Positions 7,752 through 16,782 of a DNA stretch of 64,000 nucleotides are shown here, piece by piece (positions within the stretch are counted from its first letter, which is position 1; each line of letters begins with the position of its first letter). Location of the stretch: positions 310,001 through 374,000 of the forward strand of contig JAGXIT010000004.1 in the NCBI GenBank assembly GCA_024635495.1. The letters run 5' to 3'. Both the position numbers and the translations under genes were made by a program. A model generated the notes under the pieces. The model was given only the letters and a program-made list of their open reading frames with translations, was not told where the DNA came from and made no database searches. Source of the DNA: Candidatus Saccharimonadota bacterium. GTDB lineage: Bacteria > Patescibacteriota > Saccharimonadia > Saccharimonadales > UBA4665.

Positions 7752-10700
7752 TTACTGTAAGCGGACGTTTTCGGTACCAACTAGGTTCGATAGCGCTTCG
7801 ATTGTGTCCTCGTCTGCCATGACTTTGCTCGGTAGTTTTACTGCTTGTTTGGCGGTGTCAGGTCCGAGCACTAGAACTACTTCGAGAGGGCCCGACCGCT
7901 CATCTACCAGCACTTTTAACTTCTGTAGCAGATCAGTATCATTGCTATTAATTAGACGAATATATAGTCTCTCTGGCGTTTTTCTCTCAACCTTGTCCGC
8001 GGCAACAACCTTCTTCAACTTAACAGGTTTGGGTACTTTCTTTTTGTGCCCAGTGGCCTCATAAGCAGCAGCCTGTTCATGAGTAATCTCTCGTGCTTCG
8101 TCAACCATAACTTTTACTTCTTTACTCTGGGTGCCATCACGCTCCTTGGCGCTGACTTTTCCGCGGATGATAACGACTCTATCGCGCTCCCATAGGCCAA
8201 GCGTCTGCTGAAATGCCGAGGGAAATAATATGACTTCAATCTCACCATATTCGTCTTCGAGTTTCACGAAAGCCATTTTCTGGCCCTTCTTGGTGACTAT
8301 TTCACGGGCATCGGTAATTGATCCGCCGATGACAACCGCGCGACTATCATGCTCTGGCTTGATAAGATTAATCGGTGTCGTTTGCTCAGCCAATATAGCT
8401 GAAAAGGAATCAAGCGGGCGCTGGCTCAAATATAGGCCAAGAAGCTCGCGCTCCCATAACAGGAGTTCTCGTGGCGTGTGAGTCACATCTGGCGCAAGTA
8501 GTTTGAGTGTTGGGCGAGCCGACAGACCATTGTCCATAGCCACGCCAAACAAATCTGTTTGTCCGCTCGCTCGTTCTTTTTGCAGCCGCTGCCCATAGGC
8601 GAGGATAGTCTCTAGATTGTGGAGTAGCGTCGAACGATCAGTAAACACATCAAATGCGCCTGCTCGAGCCAGACTCTCGAGAGCCTTGCGATTTACAACC
8701 CGTGTATTTACAGCTGCGATAAAGTCTTCGATGGTCTTGAACTCCCCGATATCTTCACGAGCTCGCAGTATTTCGTCAACCGCGCCGTGGCCAACATTTT
8801 TGATGGCATTCATACCGAATCGAATTTGTTTCTTGTCTTTGACGATGGCAAATTCACCAAACGATTCATTGACGTCGGGAGATAATACTTCGATACCCAT
8901 CTTTTTACATTCTGCGATTTCGATAGCTAATCTATCGGTATCATCAAAATCACTCGTCATAAGAGCTGCCATGAAGGCATCCGGATAGTGTGCCTTGAGG
9001 TAGGCAGTCTGATACGCGATTAGACCATAGCAAGCAGCGTGCGATTTATTAAAACAATAGGCAGCAAAATCTTCGAGCTGTTTCCAGAATTGCTCCATCT
9101 TTGTTTGATCTGCGCCTGAGTGCGAAACAGCTCCGTCGATGAAATCCTTTTTCATCTTTCGGAGTACATCCATTTTCTTTTTTCCGATGGCCTTACGGAG
9201 CGTGTCAGCCTGGCCACCCGTAAAACCAGAGAGGTCTTTGCTGATTTGCATGACTTGCTCCTGATAAACAAGCACGCCATAGGTGCTCTCAAGGGAGTCT
9301 TTCATTCCTGAATGTACGTAGGTGATTTTACTTTCACCGTGTTTGCGGGCAATGAATTCATCGATAAACTGCATTGGTCCAGGTCGGTAGAGGGCTACCA
9401 TTGCGATAATGTCCTCGAAAACAGATGGTTTCAGTTGCTTGAGGTACCGCTTCATACCGGCTGATTCTAATTGAAAGACACCGGTTGTTTCTCCGCGACT
9501 GAGCAGTTCGAAAGTTGCTTCGTCATCAAGCGGGATCGTATTGATATCGATATCATCGCCATACACTCTTTTGACTATTCGAAGAGCATTCTTGATAGTC
9601 GTCAGGTTGGATAAGCCTAAGAAGTCCATCTTAAGTAAGCCGATCTCTTCGATCGGGCCCATCGGATATTGTGTAGCAATGACGCCCTTCTGTGCCATCT
9701 CAAGAGGCACAAACTTCACAATGTCATCAGGGGCAATCACAACTCCTGCTGCATGGACACCATGGCTTCGGACTGTACCCTCGAGGATGATAGCTTCATC
9801 AAGCACACGCTTGCTCGTGTCGTTCGTTTCGTACTCGCGTCGTAAGTCGACATCGTCCTTTATGGAATCAGTCAATGGAATATGGCGACCCTGAACTGGC
9901 TGCGGGATCATCTTGGCAAGACGATCGGCTTCCGAATATGGGACTTCGAGTACGCGCGATACATCACGCACAGCGTTACGGGCATACATTCGACCGAATG
10001 TGACGATATTTGCGACACGCTCTTTGCCATATTTCTCTACACAATATTGGATGACTTCGTCACGACGAGTGTCTTGTATATCGATATCCACATCTGGCAT
10101 CGATATACGATCCGGGTTCAGAAAACGCTCGAACAGCAAGTCATATTTGAGAGGGTCAAGCTCGGTAATTTTTAATCCATAGGACACAATTGAACCGGCG
10201 GCGCTGCCACGGCCCGGCCCAAAGACGATACCGCGGTCTTTACCCCAATTGATAAAATCTTGAACAATCAAGAAATAGCCATCAAAACCCATGCTTTCGA
10301 TGATGCCAAGTTCGTACTCTACCCGCTCAAGTACTTCTTTATGTAGATGTTTTTTGGCGGCAGCAATGGTCATAGATTCGGTCTTTTGCTCACTGACGTC
10401 GCCATAGCGCCAAGCCAAACCACGGTAGACAAGCTCCTTAAGATACGAGTTCTCGCTCTCCCCCGACGGAACTGGGAATTTAGGGATAAGTATTTTTCCG
10501 AGCTCGATCTCAATATTGCAGCGATCGGCCACTATTTTTGTATTAGAGATGACCTCTGGGTGATCCTTGCCCCAACGCTCGATAAGGTCCTTGGGCGGAA
10601 TGACATGCAGTTGGTAATTTTTGAGGCTCATTCGCTTCTCGTCTGACAAATATGCACCAGTACCCACGCACAGTAGGATTTCATGAGCCTCTTGGTCTTC

Positions 10701-11408
10701 ATGCTTCAAATAGTGTGCATCACAGGTCAATACAACAGAGATATCTAGCTCTTTGCTGAGCTTAAAGATACCGTCGTTGACCTTCTTCTGCTCGGGACTG
10801 AAGAGTGGCGTATCTGGGTGGCCATGGTCTTGGACCTCGAAGTAATATCTATCCCCGAACACTCCCTTGTACCATGTGGCGACTTCTTTCGCCTTTGTGT
10901 AATCATCACTCTTGAGCGCATCGGCAATTTCTCCACCTAGACAGGCACTTGAAGCTATCAAACCTTCGTTGTACTGCTCGAGCAGCTCATGATCTATGCG
11001 CGGAAAATAATAAAAACCATCAAGGTTTGCGATGGTGCTTAACCGCATGAGATTCTGGTAGCCAGTTTCATTCATGGCAAGTAAGACTAAGTGATAGCGA
11101 TTTTTGTCTTTTTGCGGATCTTTGTCAGTATGACGGCGTTGAGCAACATAAGTTTCAATCCCAATGATTGGCTTAATATCTTGTGCTCTTGCCTCTTTAT
11201 AGAAGTCAATCGTCCCGCTTAGCGTACCGTGATCGGTCATAGCAACCGCTGACATGCCCTCTTCTTTTACGAAGTTGATGAGTTTTGGCACTTTCGTCAG
11301 GCCATCGAGTAAGCTGTATTCGGTGTGGTTATGTAGGTGCACGAAATCTGAAGCCTGCAAGGCTTCGCTCGTCGTCTTTGAATCGGCGGTTTTTTTTGCT
11401 ACCGCCAC
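7752..11408 (-). CDS. dnaE: DNA polymerase III subunit alpha
   Basis: Replicative polymerase, 1218 aa. The N-terminal PHP domain begins VHLHNHTEYSLLDG at about residue 22 and keeps MTDHGTLSG. The palm carries GPGRGSAAGS and the catalytic PDVDID at 438-443 (D441 and D443). YRPGPMQFIDEFIARKHG and the CFNKSHAACYGLIAYQTAYL block are typical. An OB-fold lies near residue 1000. This is the DnaE, not the PolC, form. The start is GTG at 11408, preceded by GAGGGGAC as ribosome site. TATAAT lies about 35 nt upstream of the start. Its end faces the CAP gene with only 6 bp between. Confidence 0.97.
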   Translation of the reverse strand: MAVAKKTADSKTTSEALQASDFVHLHNHTEYSLLDGLTKVPKLINFVKEEGMSAVAMTDHGTLSGTIDFYKEARAQDIKPIIGIETYVAQRRHTDKDPQKDKNRYHLVLLAMNETGYQNLMRLSTIANLDGFYYFPRIDHELLEQYNEGLIASSACLGGEIADALKSDDYTKAKEVATWYKGVFGDRYYFEVQDHGHPDTPLFSPEQKKVNDGIFKLSKELDISVVLTCDAHYLKHEDQEAHEILLCVGTGAYLSDEKRMSLKNYQLHVIPPKDLIERWGKDHPEVISNTKIVADRCNIEIELGKILIPKFPVPSGESENSYLKELVYRGLAWRYGDVSEQKTESMTIAAAKKHLHKEVLERVEYELGIIESMGFDGYFLIVQDFINWGKDRGIVFGPGRGSAAGSIVSYGLKITELDPLKYDLLFERFLNPDRISMPDVDIDIQDTRRDEVIQYCVEKYGKERVANIVTFGRMYARNAVRDVSRVLEVPYSEADRLAKMIPQPVQGRHIPLTDSIKDDVDLRREYETNDTSKRVLDEAIILEGTVRSHGVHAAGVVIAPDDIVKFVPLEMAQKGVIATQYPMGPIEEIGLLKMDFLGLSNLTTIKNALRIVKRVYGDDIDINTIPLDDEATFELLSRGETTGVFQLESAGMKRYLKQLKPSVFEDIIAMVALYRPGPMQFIDEFIARKHGESKITYVHSGMKDSLESTYGVLVYQEQVMQISKDLSGFTGGQADTLRKAIGKKKMDVLRKMKKDFIDGAVSHSGADQTKMEQFWKQLEDFAAYCFNKSHAACYGLIAYQTAYLKAHYPDAFMAALMTSDFDDTDRLAIEIAECKKMGIEVLSPDVNESFGEFAIVKDKKQIRFGMNAIKNVGHGAVDEILRAREDIGEFKTIEDFIAAVNTRVVNRKALESLARAGAFDVFTDRSTLLHNLETILAYGQRLQKERASGQTDLFGVAMDNGLSARPTLKLLAPDVTHTPRELLLWERELLGLYLSQRPLDSFSAILAEQTTPINLIKPEHDSRAVVIGGSITDAREIVTKKGQKMAFVKLEDEYGEIEVILFPSAFQQTLGLWERDRVVIIRGKVSAKERDGTQSKEVKVMVDEAREITHEQAAAYEATGHKKKVPKPVKLKKVVAADKVERKTPERLYIRLINSNDTDLLQKLKVLVDERSGPLEVVLVLGPDTAKQAVKLPSKVMADEDTIEALSNLVGTENVRLQ

Positions 11409-11483
11409 TATATCTGTCCCCTCATAACTACTCTAAATTATAACGTACAGTAGCTCTTGGCGTGCATTTCTCTTTTACAACAG

Positions 11484-11510
11484 CAAACCGCATACGGTGT
11501 ATGCGGTTTG
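11484..11510. terminator. 12-bp perfect hairpin between YtxH gene and dnaE
   Basis: Perfect inverted repeat CAAACCGCATAC / GTATGCGGTTTG with a 3-nt loop, 19 bp after the stop of the minus-strand YtxH gene and upstream of the dnaE promoter. No T-tract follows on either strand, so it may be a terminator needing help or an RNA-stabilising 3' hairpin. Confidence 0.5.
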
Positions 11511-11528
11511 AAGTAAGTGTATAGATCG

Positions 11529-11948
11529 TTATTTCTTGAGATACGTGCGAAGATTCTCGATAGCTTTTGTAGCCTCAACAATCGCCTTCTGGAGGTCTTT
11601 GTCTTCTGCTTCACCGCTCTGGAGACTTTCGAGTACTGCAGTCGCTTTAAGCTTCGCGGTCTTGCCTTTTTCTACAGCTTCATCGAGTGAAATTTGGCCC
11701 TTGCCACGAAGGCTGCTTATGCGTTCAGTGCCTTCTGCGATGATATCATCGAGCTCAACATGCAGTTTCTTTAGCTCAGTTTCTGCGGCTGCATATGTTT
11801 CGGTTGCTTTCGCTTTGATGTCACCTCGAGTTTCTTTACCGCTCTTCGGTGCCGTCAAAATTCCCGCTACAAATCCAACTGCTGCTGCAAATGCGGCACC
11901 AATAGCAACATTCTTTGTTGCATTACCACTTTTCTTTGACTTGCCCAT
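11529..11948 (-). CDS. YtxH-domain protein
   Basis: 139 aa. A basic N-terminus (MGKSKKSGNATKN) is followed by a Gly/Ala-rich membrane segment at about 13-33 and the YtxH signature AGILTAPKSGKETRGDI, then a long charged helix likely to form a coiled coil. YtxH proteins are small membrane-associated proteins of unclear function. AAGGAG sits 5 nt before the ATG, and the gene starts 9 bp after the stop of the next small membrane gene, so the two form an operon. A hairpin follows. Confidence 0.8.
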   Translation of the reverse strand: MGKSKKSGNATKNVAIGAAFAAAVGFVAGILTAPKSGKETRGDIKAKATETYAAAETELKKLHVELDDIIAEGTERISSLRGKGQISLDEAVEKGKTAKLKATAVLESLQSGEAEDKDLQKAIVEATKAIENLRTYLKK

Positions 11949-11957
11949 GTGTACTCC

Positions 11958-12206
11958 TTATTTCTTCTTGTTAGCGACTTTTGTCACGAATGAAAGTAAT
12001 GTTTTAAGTATTACCGTAGCGCCAGCGTTGCGCTTAAGTGTTTCGCTGAGTTTCTCGGCAGCATCAACCAGCTGTTCACCCTTGGTCACCATCTGTCGGA
12101 GCGCTCTTACGAGTGCAACTGCCATTGAGACAACTACGATTGATAAAACGAGGAAAATACCAAGCAAGATACTTAGTATGAGTACGAGTATTTCAAATGC
12201 ATCCAT
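11958..12206 (-). CDS. Small single-span membrane protein, DUF948-like
   Basis: 82 aa. One long hydrophobic helix (about 5-36) is followed by an amphipathic Lys/Glu-rich helix (about 37-82). This architecture resembles short DUF948-type proteins that often sit next to YtxH genes, as here. It is first in a two-gene operon. TATAGT in an extended -10 (TGG-TATAGT, 12213-12218) ends 6 nt before the ATG with no ribosome site, predicting a leaderless mRNA. Confidence 0.7.
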   Translation of the reverse strand: MDAFEILVLILSILLGIFLVLSIVVVSMAVALVRALRQMVTKGEQLVDAAEKLSETLKRNAGATVILKTLLSFVTKVANKKK

Positions 12207-12252
12207 GCTTGTACTATACCACGGCTACCAGGAGTGTAAACAGTATAGGTGC

Positions 12253-13152
12253 CTAATTATTGGCTAATCGATTTTTGATATGCTCATGAAATGCCGGACC
12301 AAGCTCTGTATCAGCGAGTGCGAAGTCAACCACGGTCTTAAGATACTCAAGCTTATCGCCCGTATCATACCGCTTACCCTTAATCTCGCAGGCGTAGAAA
12401 TCATAGCCATCTTTAAGCATTGGATCTATGAGTGAATCTGTGACATAAAACTCTTGATTGGGCTGTAGAGTACTTAGCCCTTGTTCGATGTATTTGAAAA
12501 CATCTGGGGTCAAGAGATAGCCGCCCACTGCCGCAAAATCACTCGGTGCCCTATCTTTGCCCGGCTTCTCTATCACGCCGGTCATCTTCATGACATCATC
12601 TGTTATTTGCTCACCGGCAACGACACCATATTTCGCATAGTCACCATCCTGTTCTATACGCATACACGGTACGATACCCTGCCCGTACGTTTCATAGTGC
12701 GTAATCATCTGCTGAAACGCGTTTGGCTGGCCAACGGTTATGTCATCCGCAAATGCATAGATGAATGGCTCGTCGCCAAGAAGATGCGCTGCGTTCATCA
12801 CCGGCGTAGCAGTTCCATATGGACCCTTCTGTCGGATATACACAAAATTGGCGAGCTCTGAAATTTTTTCTATTTTGTCGATATACGGCTGTTTTTTTGG
12901 ACCACCCGCACGCAGGTTGCTTAGTAAATCTTCGTTTGGCAAGTCAAAGTGATCTTCGATAGCTCGCTTGTTGCTACTGCCTACGATTATGATATCCCTA
13001 ATACCTGCCGCGACCAGATCCTCAACAATATATTGGATGATTGGCTTGTCGATGAGCGGTAGCATTTCCTTGGGCATCGCCTTCGTTTGGGGTAAAAATC
13101 GAGTGCCGAATCCTGCCGCTGCGATAACTGCTTTTGTGACTGGTTTATGCAT
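12253..13152 (-). CDS. galU: UTP--glucose-1-phosphate uridylyltransferase
   Basis: Makes UDP-glucose from UTP and glucose-1-phosphate for surface glycans. The 299-aa protein starts with the nucleotidyltransferase motif AAGFGTRFLPQTKAMPKEML and has KPIIQYIVEDLVAAGI, the metal-site region FIYAFADDITVGQPNAF (usual LAD/LPDD), EKPGKDRAPSDFAAVGGYLL and GKRYDTGDKLEYLK. The start is ATG 13152, with AAGGAG 5 nt upstream; a TTG one codon earlier is less likely. It follows gatB by 15 bp and so is probably the last gene of the gat operon. Confidence 0.94.
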   Translation of the reverse strand: MHKPVTKAVIAAAGFGTRFLPQTKAMPKEMLPLIDKPIIQYIVEDLVAAGIRDIIIVGSSNKRAIEDHFDLPNEDLLSNLRAGGPKKQPYIDKIEKISELANFVYIRQKGPYGTATPVMNAAHLLGDEPFIYAFADDITVGQPNAFQQMITHYETYGQGIVPCMRIEQDGDYAKYGVVAGEQITDDVMKMTGVIEKPGKDRAPSDFAAVGGYLLTPDVFKYIEQGLSTLQPNQEFYVTDSLIDPMLKDGYDFYACEIKGKRYDTGDKLEYLKTVVDFALADTELGPAFHEHIKNRLANN

Positions 13153-13167
13153 CAAATCTCCTTGGCT

Positions 13168-14607
13168 TTATATGCCTAATTGCTTTTTAATCAACTGAGT
13201 AGCGAGGGCTGGGTTTGCCTTACCCTGGCTTGCTTTCATAACTTGGCCCACGAGAAATCCGATCGCTTTCATCTCGCCATTCTTGACATCTTCTGCCGCC
13301 TTGGCATTATCTGCCAGAACTTGCGTGACGATTTCTGCCATAGCGCCTTCGTCTGATACTTGTATCAGGTTCTTTGATTCCGCAATTTTCTCTGGATCTT
13401 CGCCTGATTTGAGCATGTCACTCAAAACTTCTTTGGCGGCAGTCGAGCTAAGCTTGTTCTCACCGACCATCTCCGAAAGTGCCACTAATTTTTCTACGTC
13501 TACATCTACGACGACATCCTCGCCCTCTGGCTCTTCGCTCTGTGGCTGCATCAGCCAAAATGCAATGCGCTTGGCGTGTTCAGCACCGAAGCTTATGGCG
13601 CGCATGACCATTTTGGCAATAACTGGAGTCGCAAGAATGTCTTCACTAACAGCACCGGTTAAGCCAATTCCATCAAAGGCTTTTCGATAATCATCGGGTA
13701 AATCGGGCATAGATTTTTCAATTTCTCGTATGTAGGACTCCTCTAGGGTGACGGGCGGCAAATCTGGATCTGGCATGTAGCGATAATCGTGGGCATCTTC
13801 TTTGCTACGCTGCGAGAAAGTCTTGAGCTTAGCGTCGTCCCAGCCACGAGTTTCCTGGATGATTGGTTGACCCTTCTCTAGTAGTTCAATCTGGCGAGCT
13901 ACTTCGTATTCGACAGATTTTTCGACACTCTTGAAACTGTTCAAGTTCTTCGTCTCGGTACGGGTACCCAGTTCATCTGTTTTACTGACCGATACGTTCA
14001 CGTCGAAACGCATATTACCGTAGTAAAGGTTCGCGTCTGATACGTCAGCATAGCGCATACGCAGATAGAGCTCATGGGCATAGGCTTTTGCTTCAGCCGA
14101 GCTATGCATATCTGGTTCGCTCACGATTTCGAGTAGTGGTGTACCAGCACGGTTCAAGTCGACGAGGCTGTAATCGCTTCCGACAGGATGTGTTGATTTA
14201 CCCGCGTCTGCTTCGAGGTGGGCGCGAGTGATGCCGATGCGCCTCTTCTCGCCGTCGACGATAATATCGACGTGACCCCCAAGTACGATTGGCTCATCAA
14301 ATTGTGTAATCTGATAGCCCATCGGCAAGTCTGGGTAGAAATAGTGTTTACGATCAAATTTACTAAAGAGCTGTGGCTTCGTATCGAGTGCAAAGGCCGC
14401 CTTGGTCGCAAGCTCAACTGCTTTTTCATTGAGGACTGGTAGTGCCCCAGGTAAACCAAAATCGATATGATTCACAAGTGTATTTGGCGCAGCCGCGCGT
14501 GCATCATTATTCGCACCGCTAAAGAGTTTTGTCTTCGTCTTGAGTTGCACGTGACACTCGATGCCGATAGCGACTGTGTATTGATTACGGATGTCTTCGT
14601 TGCTCAT
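13168..14607 (-). CDS. gatB: Asp-tRNA(Asn)/Glu-tRNA(Gln) amidotransferase subunit B
   Basis: 479 aa. Kinase-like subunit that activates the misacylated tRNA for amidation. The N-terminus has the family signature IGIECHVQLKTKTKLFSG, followed by DFGLPGALPVLN, the FDRKHYFYPDLPMGYQITQ block and VDLNRAGTPLLEIVSEPD. The C-terminus is the helical tail/YqeY-like tRNA-binding part (VGQVMKASQGKANPALATQL). Its presence implies that Gln-tRNA and/or Asn-tRNA is made indirectly. It starts 2 bp after the stop of the small membrane-protein gene that separates it from gatA. Confidence 0.97.
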   Translation of the reverse strand: MSNEDIRNQYTVAIGIECHVQLKTKTKLFSGANNDARAAAPNTLVNHIDFGLPGALPVLNEKAVELATKAAFALDTKPQLFSKFDRKHYFYPDLPMGYQITQFDEPIVLGGHVDIIVDGEKRRIGITRAHLEADAGKSTHPVGSDYSLVDLNRAGTPLLEIVSEPDMHSSAEAKAYAHELYLRMRYADVSDANLYYGNMRFDVNVSVSKTDELGTRTETKNLNSFKSVEKSVEYEVARQIELLEKGQPIIQETRGWDDAKLKTFSQRSKEDAHDYRYMPDPDLPPVTLEESYIREIEKSMPDLPDDYRKAFDGIGLTGAVSEDILATPVIAKMVMRAISFGAEHAKRIAFWLMQPQSEEPEGEDVVVDVDVEKLVALSEMVGENKLSSTAAKEVLSDMLKSGEDPEKIAESKNLIQVSDEGAMAEIVTQVLADNAKAAEDVKNGEMKAIGFLVGQVMKASQGKANPALATQLIKKQLGI

Positions 14608-14609
14608 AT

Positions 14610-15026
14610 TTATAGTGCCCCCAGATCTTTGAGCGCATGCTTGATACCGAGCAAGGCGTCTTTCATATCACGCTCTTTGAGTCTGACATCATGCTCATGC
14701 ACGAGGCGATTTCGCAGTTTATGACCAAACCAAACATCGTCATTATCACTGATTTCGTGCTGAGCAGCGACTAGTCGCTCGCCCATTGTCTTCCCCTTAT
14801 ATTTGTGGGCCTTGAGCGCATGATCAAGCAGTTTGTCTGCATCGATAATAGCGAGCGGCCATGTCGCCTGATCGCCAAGTAGTTTCTGGAGTTCTAGCCA
14901 TTTTTCTTGGTAGTAGGGGGTGTTTAACTTACGTGAGCGTTTGGCGAAGATACTGGCAAAAATGAGCAAGAGTACGATGGCTATTCCCGCTGCTATTGCC
15001 GCTATTGAGAGCATTTGGTTATCCAT
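14610..15026 (-). CDS. Membrane-anchored protein with HEPN-like RNxxxH motif, inside the gat operon
   Basis: 138 aa. A single N-terminal membrane helix (about 6-28) is followed by a basic stretch and a soluble helical domain. That domain carries GKTMGERLVAA and GHKLRNRLVHEHD, where R105-N106-xxx-H110 matches the RNxxxH (Rx4-6H) signature of HEPN RNA-binding or RNase domains. That assignment is inference from one motif. The ATG at 15026 overlaps the gatA stop by 8 bp and the gene ends 2 bp before gatB, so all are translationally linked. The upstream in-frame start at 15053 is inside gatA and is not preferred. Confidence 0.7.
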   Translation of the reverse strand: MDNQMLSIAAIAAGIAIVLLLIFASIFAKRSRKLNTPYYQEKWLELQKLLGDQATWPLAIIDADKLLDHALKAHKYKGKTMGERLVAAQHEISDNDDVWFGHKLRNRLVHEHDVRLKERDMKDALLGIKHALKDLGAL

Positions 15027-16446
15027 GAAGCAGCTCCTCTGTCTTGGCAGCAAAATTCAGAAGCTGGCGATCTTTTTTCTGCGCAGCGAAAAGCTGCAAG
15101 CCAACCGGTAGCCCATCAACCTCACCGCAAGGCAGGCTGATAGCCGGTATGCCAGCAAGATTTGCCGATACGGTCATAATATCACTCAGATACATCTGCA
15201 GTGGGTCGTCTGTATTTGCACCAATCTTGAAAGCGGGCATCGGCGCAGTGGGCCCAAGTAGGAAGTCATAGCTCTTGAACGCCGCTTCAAATTCATTGAT
15301 AACTTTCGTACGGACGGTTTGAGCCTTTTTATAATACGCATCGTAATAGCCGCTACTCAGCACATAGGTGCCTATCATGATTCGTCGCTTCGCTTCTGCC
15401 CCAAAACCTAGCTCACGCGTCTTGGTGTAGCTGTCGTGAAGGTCTGTTGCACCTGGCGTATTGTGACCGTAGCGTTGTCCATCATAACGGCTCAGGTTGC
15501 TACTGACTTCTGCTGGCGTCAAGACATAATAGACAGCTAACCCAAGCGGTAACGATGGCAGGCTTACTTCTTCTAGCTCAGCACCTGCTTGCCTCAATGA
15601 TTCGATTGCAGCTCGTATTCGCTCTGCTACCTTAGGGTCTAAACCCTCGCCCATATATTCAGTGATGATACCGACTTTTTTGCCAGAAATATCGATATTT
15701 TCGAGATCGTAGCCCTTTGGGTCACGTTCTATCGTCGTACTGTCACGTGAGTCTTTGCCCGCCATAATCTCGAGCACTAGTGCTGTGTCTTCGACACTGT
15801 TAGCGAGTGGGCCAACACAATCTAGGCTGCTGCCCATCGCAACCACACCGCTACGGCTGACAAGTCCATAGGTTGGCTTGTAGCCGACACAACCAGTGAA
15901 GCTGGCCGGTAAACGAATTGAGCCACCCGTGTCTGTTCCAAGTGCGAAAGGGACTAGCTCTAGCACGACACTTGCCGCTGAACCACCAGATGAACCACCC
16001 GGAACACGTGTCTTATCGCGAGGATTAAGGGTCGTGAAAAAGTCTGAGTTTTCGGTGCTTGAACCGTGAGCAAATGCATCGAGGTTCGCCTTGGCAACGC
16101 AGATTGCGCCCTCGGCTTCAAGTTTTTCGATGGCAGTCGACTGATATGGTGCGTTGAAACCACGCAGAATGTTACTTGCTGCTGTTGTCTCTGCTCCAAA
16201 CACGAGGAAATTATCTTTAGCGATAAATGGGACACCCGCGAGGCGGCCTACCTGCTCACCGGTTGCAACTCGAGCGTCAATTTTGACTGCGCGTTCACGG
16301 GCGGCAGCATCAAGCGTCACAATAATCGCCTTAAACTCTTCGTGTTTTGCGATAGCTGCAAGTGCTTGCTCGACGAGCTCAGTTGCCTTAGCTTGACCAG
16401 CGTTAACCTTAGCGGCTATCGTCGAGATAGACTGCCAACTACTCAT
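15019..16446 (-). CDS. gatA: Asp-tRNA(Asn)/Glu-tRNA(Gln) amidotransferase subunit A
   Basis: 475-aa amidase-signature enzyme that frees ammonia from glutamine for transamidation. The Ser-cisSer-Lys centre is visible: lysine in PFIAKDNFL, the GGSSGGSAASV signature with the catalytic serines, and GTDTGGSIRLPASFTGCVGYKPTYG. Length and ends are normal. The ATG overlaps the gatC stop by 4 nt (ATGA), showing translational coupling. Confidence 0.97.
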   Translation of the reverse strand: MSSWQSISTIAAKVNAGQAKATELVEQALAAIAKHEEFKAIIVTLDAAARERAVKIDARVATGEQVGRLAGVPFIAKDNFLVFGAETTAASNILRGFNAPYQSTAIEKLEAEGAICVAKANLDAFAHGSSTENSDFFTTLNPRDKTRVPGGSSGGSAASVVLELVPFALGTDTGGSIRLPASFTGCVGYKPTYGLVSRSGVVAMGSSLDCVGPLANSVEDTALVLEIMAGKDSRDSTTIERDPKGYDLENIDISGKKVGIITEYMGEGLDPKVAERIRAAIESLRQAGAELEEVSLPSLPLGLAVYYVLTPAEVSSNLSRYDGQRYGHNTPGATDLHDSYTKTRELGFGAEAKRRIMIGTYVLSSGYYDAYYKKAQTVRTKVINEFEAAFKSYDFLLGPTAPMPAFKIGANTDDPLQMYLSDIMTVSANLAGIPAISLPCGEVDGLPVGLQLFAAQKKDRQLLNFAAKTEELLHG

Positions 16447-16736
16447 CCAATCATCCTTTTGACTTTGAGCTGGCTTTTTTCGACAGAAGGGGCATTTTCT
16501 AGTAATTTCTCTGGGGCATATCCGTAATCGATGACTTCGTCCTTGCGCATCACATTTTTGAGACCAGTTACTTGGTTGGTTGGCTTTAGTCCTTCGACGT
16601 CAACGGTCGAAAGCTGCTCAACATATTGCAATATCTCACTTAACTCATTAGCGTAGGTTTCAACCTCTTGCTCGGTCAGATCTATGCGAGCAAGCCGAGC
16701 CAATTTTAAGACATCATCACGAGATAGTTTTGCCAT
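16443..16736 (-). CDS. gatC: Asp-tRNA(Asn)/Glu-tRNA(Gln) amidotransferase subunit C
   Basis: 97-aa belt subunit that clamps GatA to GatB. The sequence (DDVLKLARLARIDLTEQEVE, ELSEILQYVEQLSTVDVEGL) is typical. It is the first gene of gatC-gatA-(RNxxxH membrane protein)-gatB-galU. An extended -10 (TGT-TATACT, TATACT at 16744-16749) ends 7 nt before the ATG, so the operon mRNA is predicted to start leaderless. Confidence 0.95.
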   Translation of the reverse strand: MAKLSRDDVLKLARLARIDLTEQEVETYANELSEILQYVEQLSTVDVEGLKPTNQVTGLKNVMRKDEVIDYGYAPEKLLENAPSVEKSQLKVKRMIG

Positions 16737-16782
16737 TTAACCTAGTATAACAGCGATGTGAGAATCGAACAATGAATGCTAT

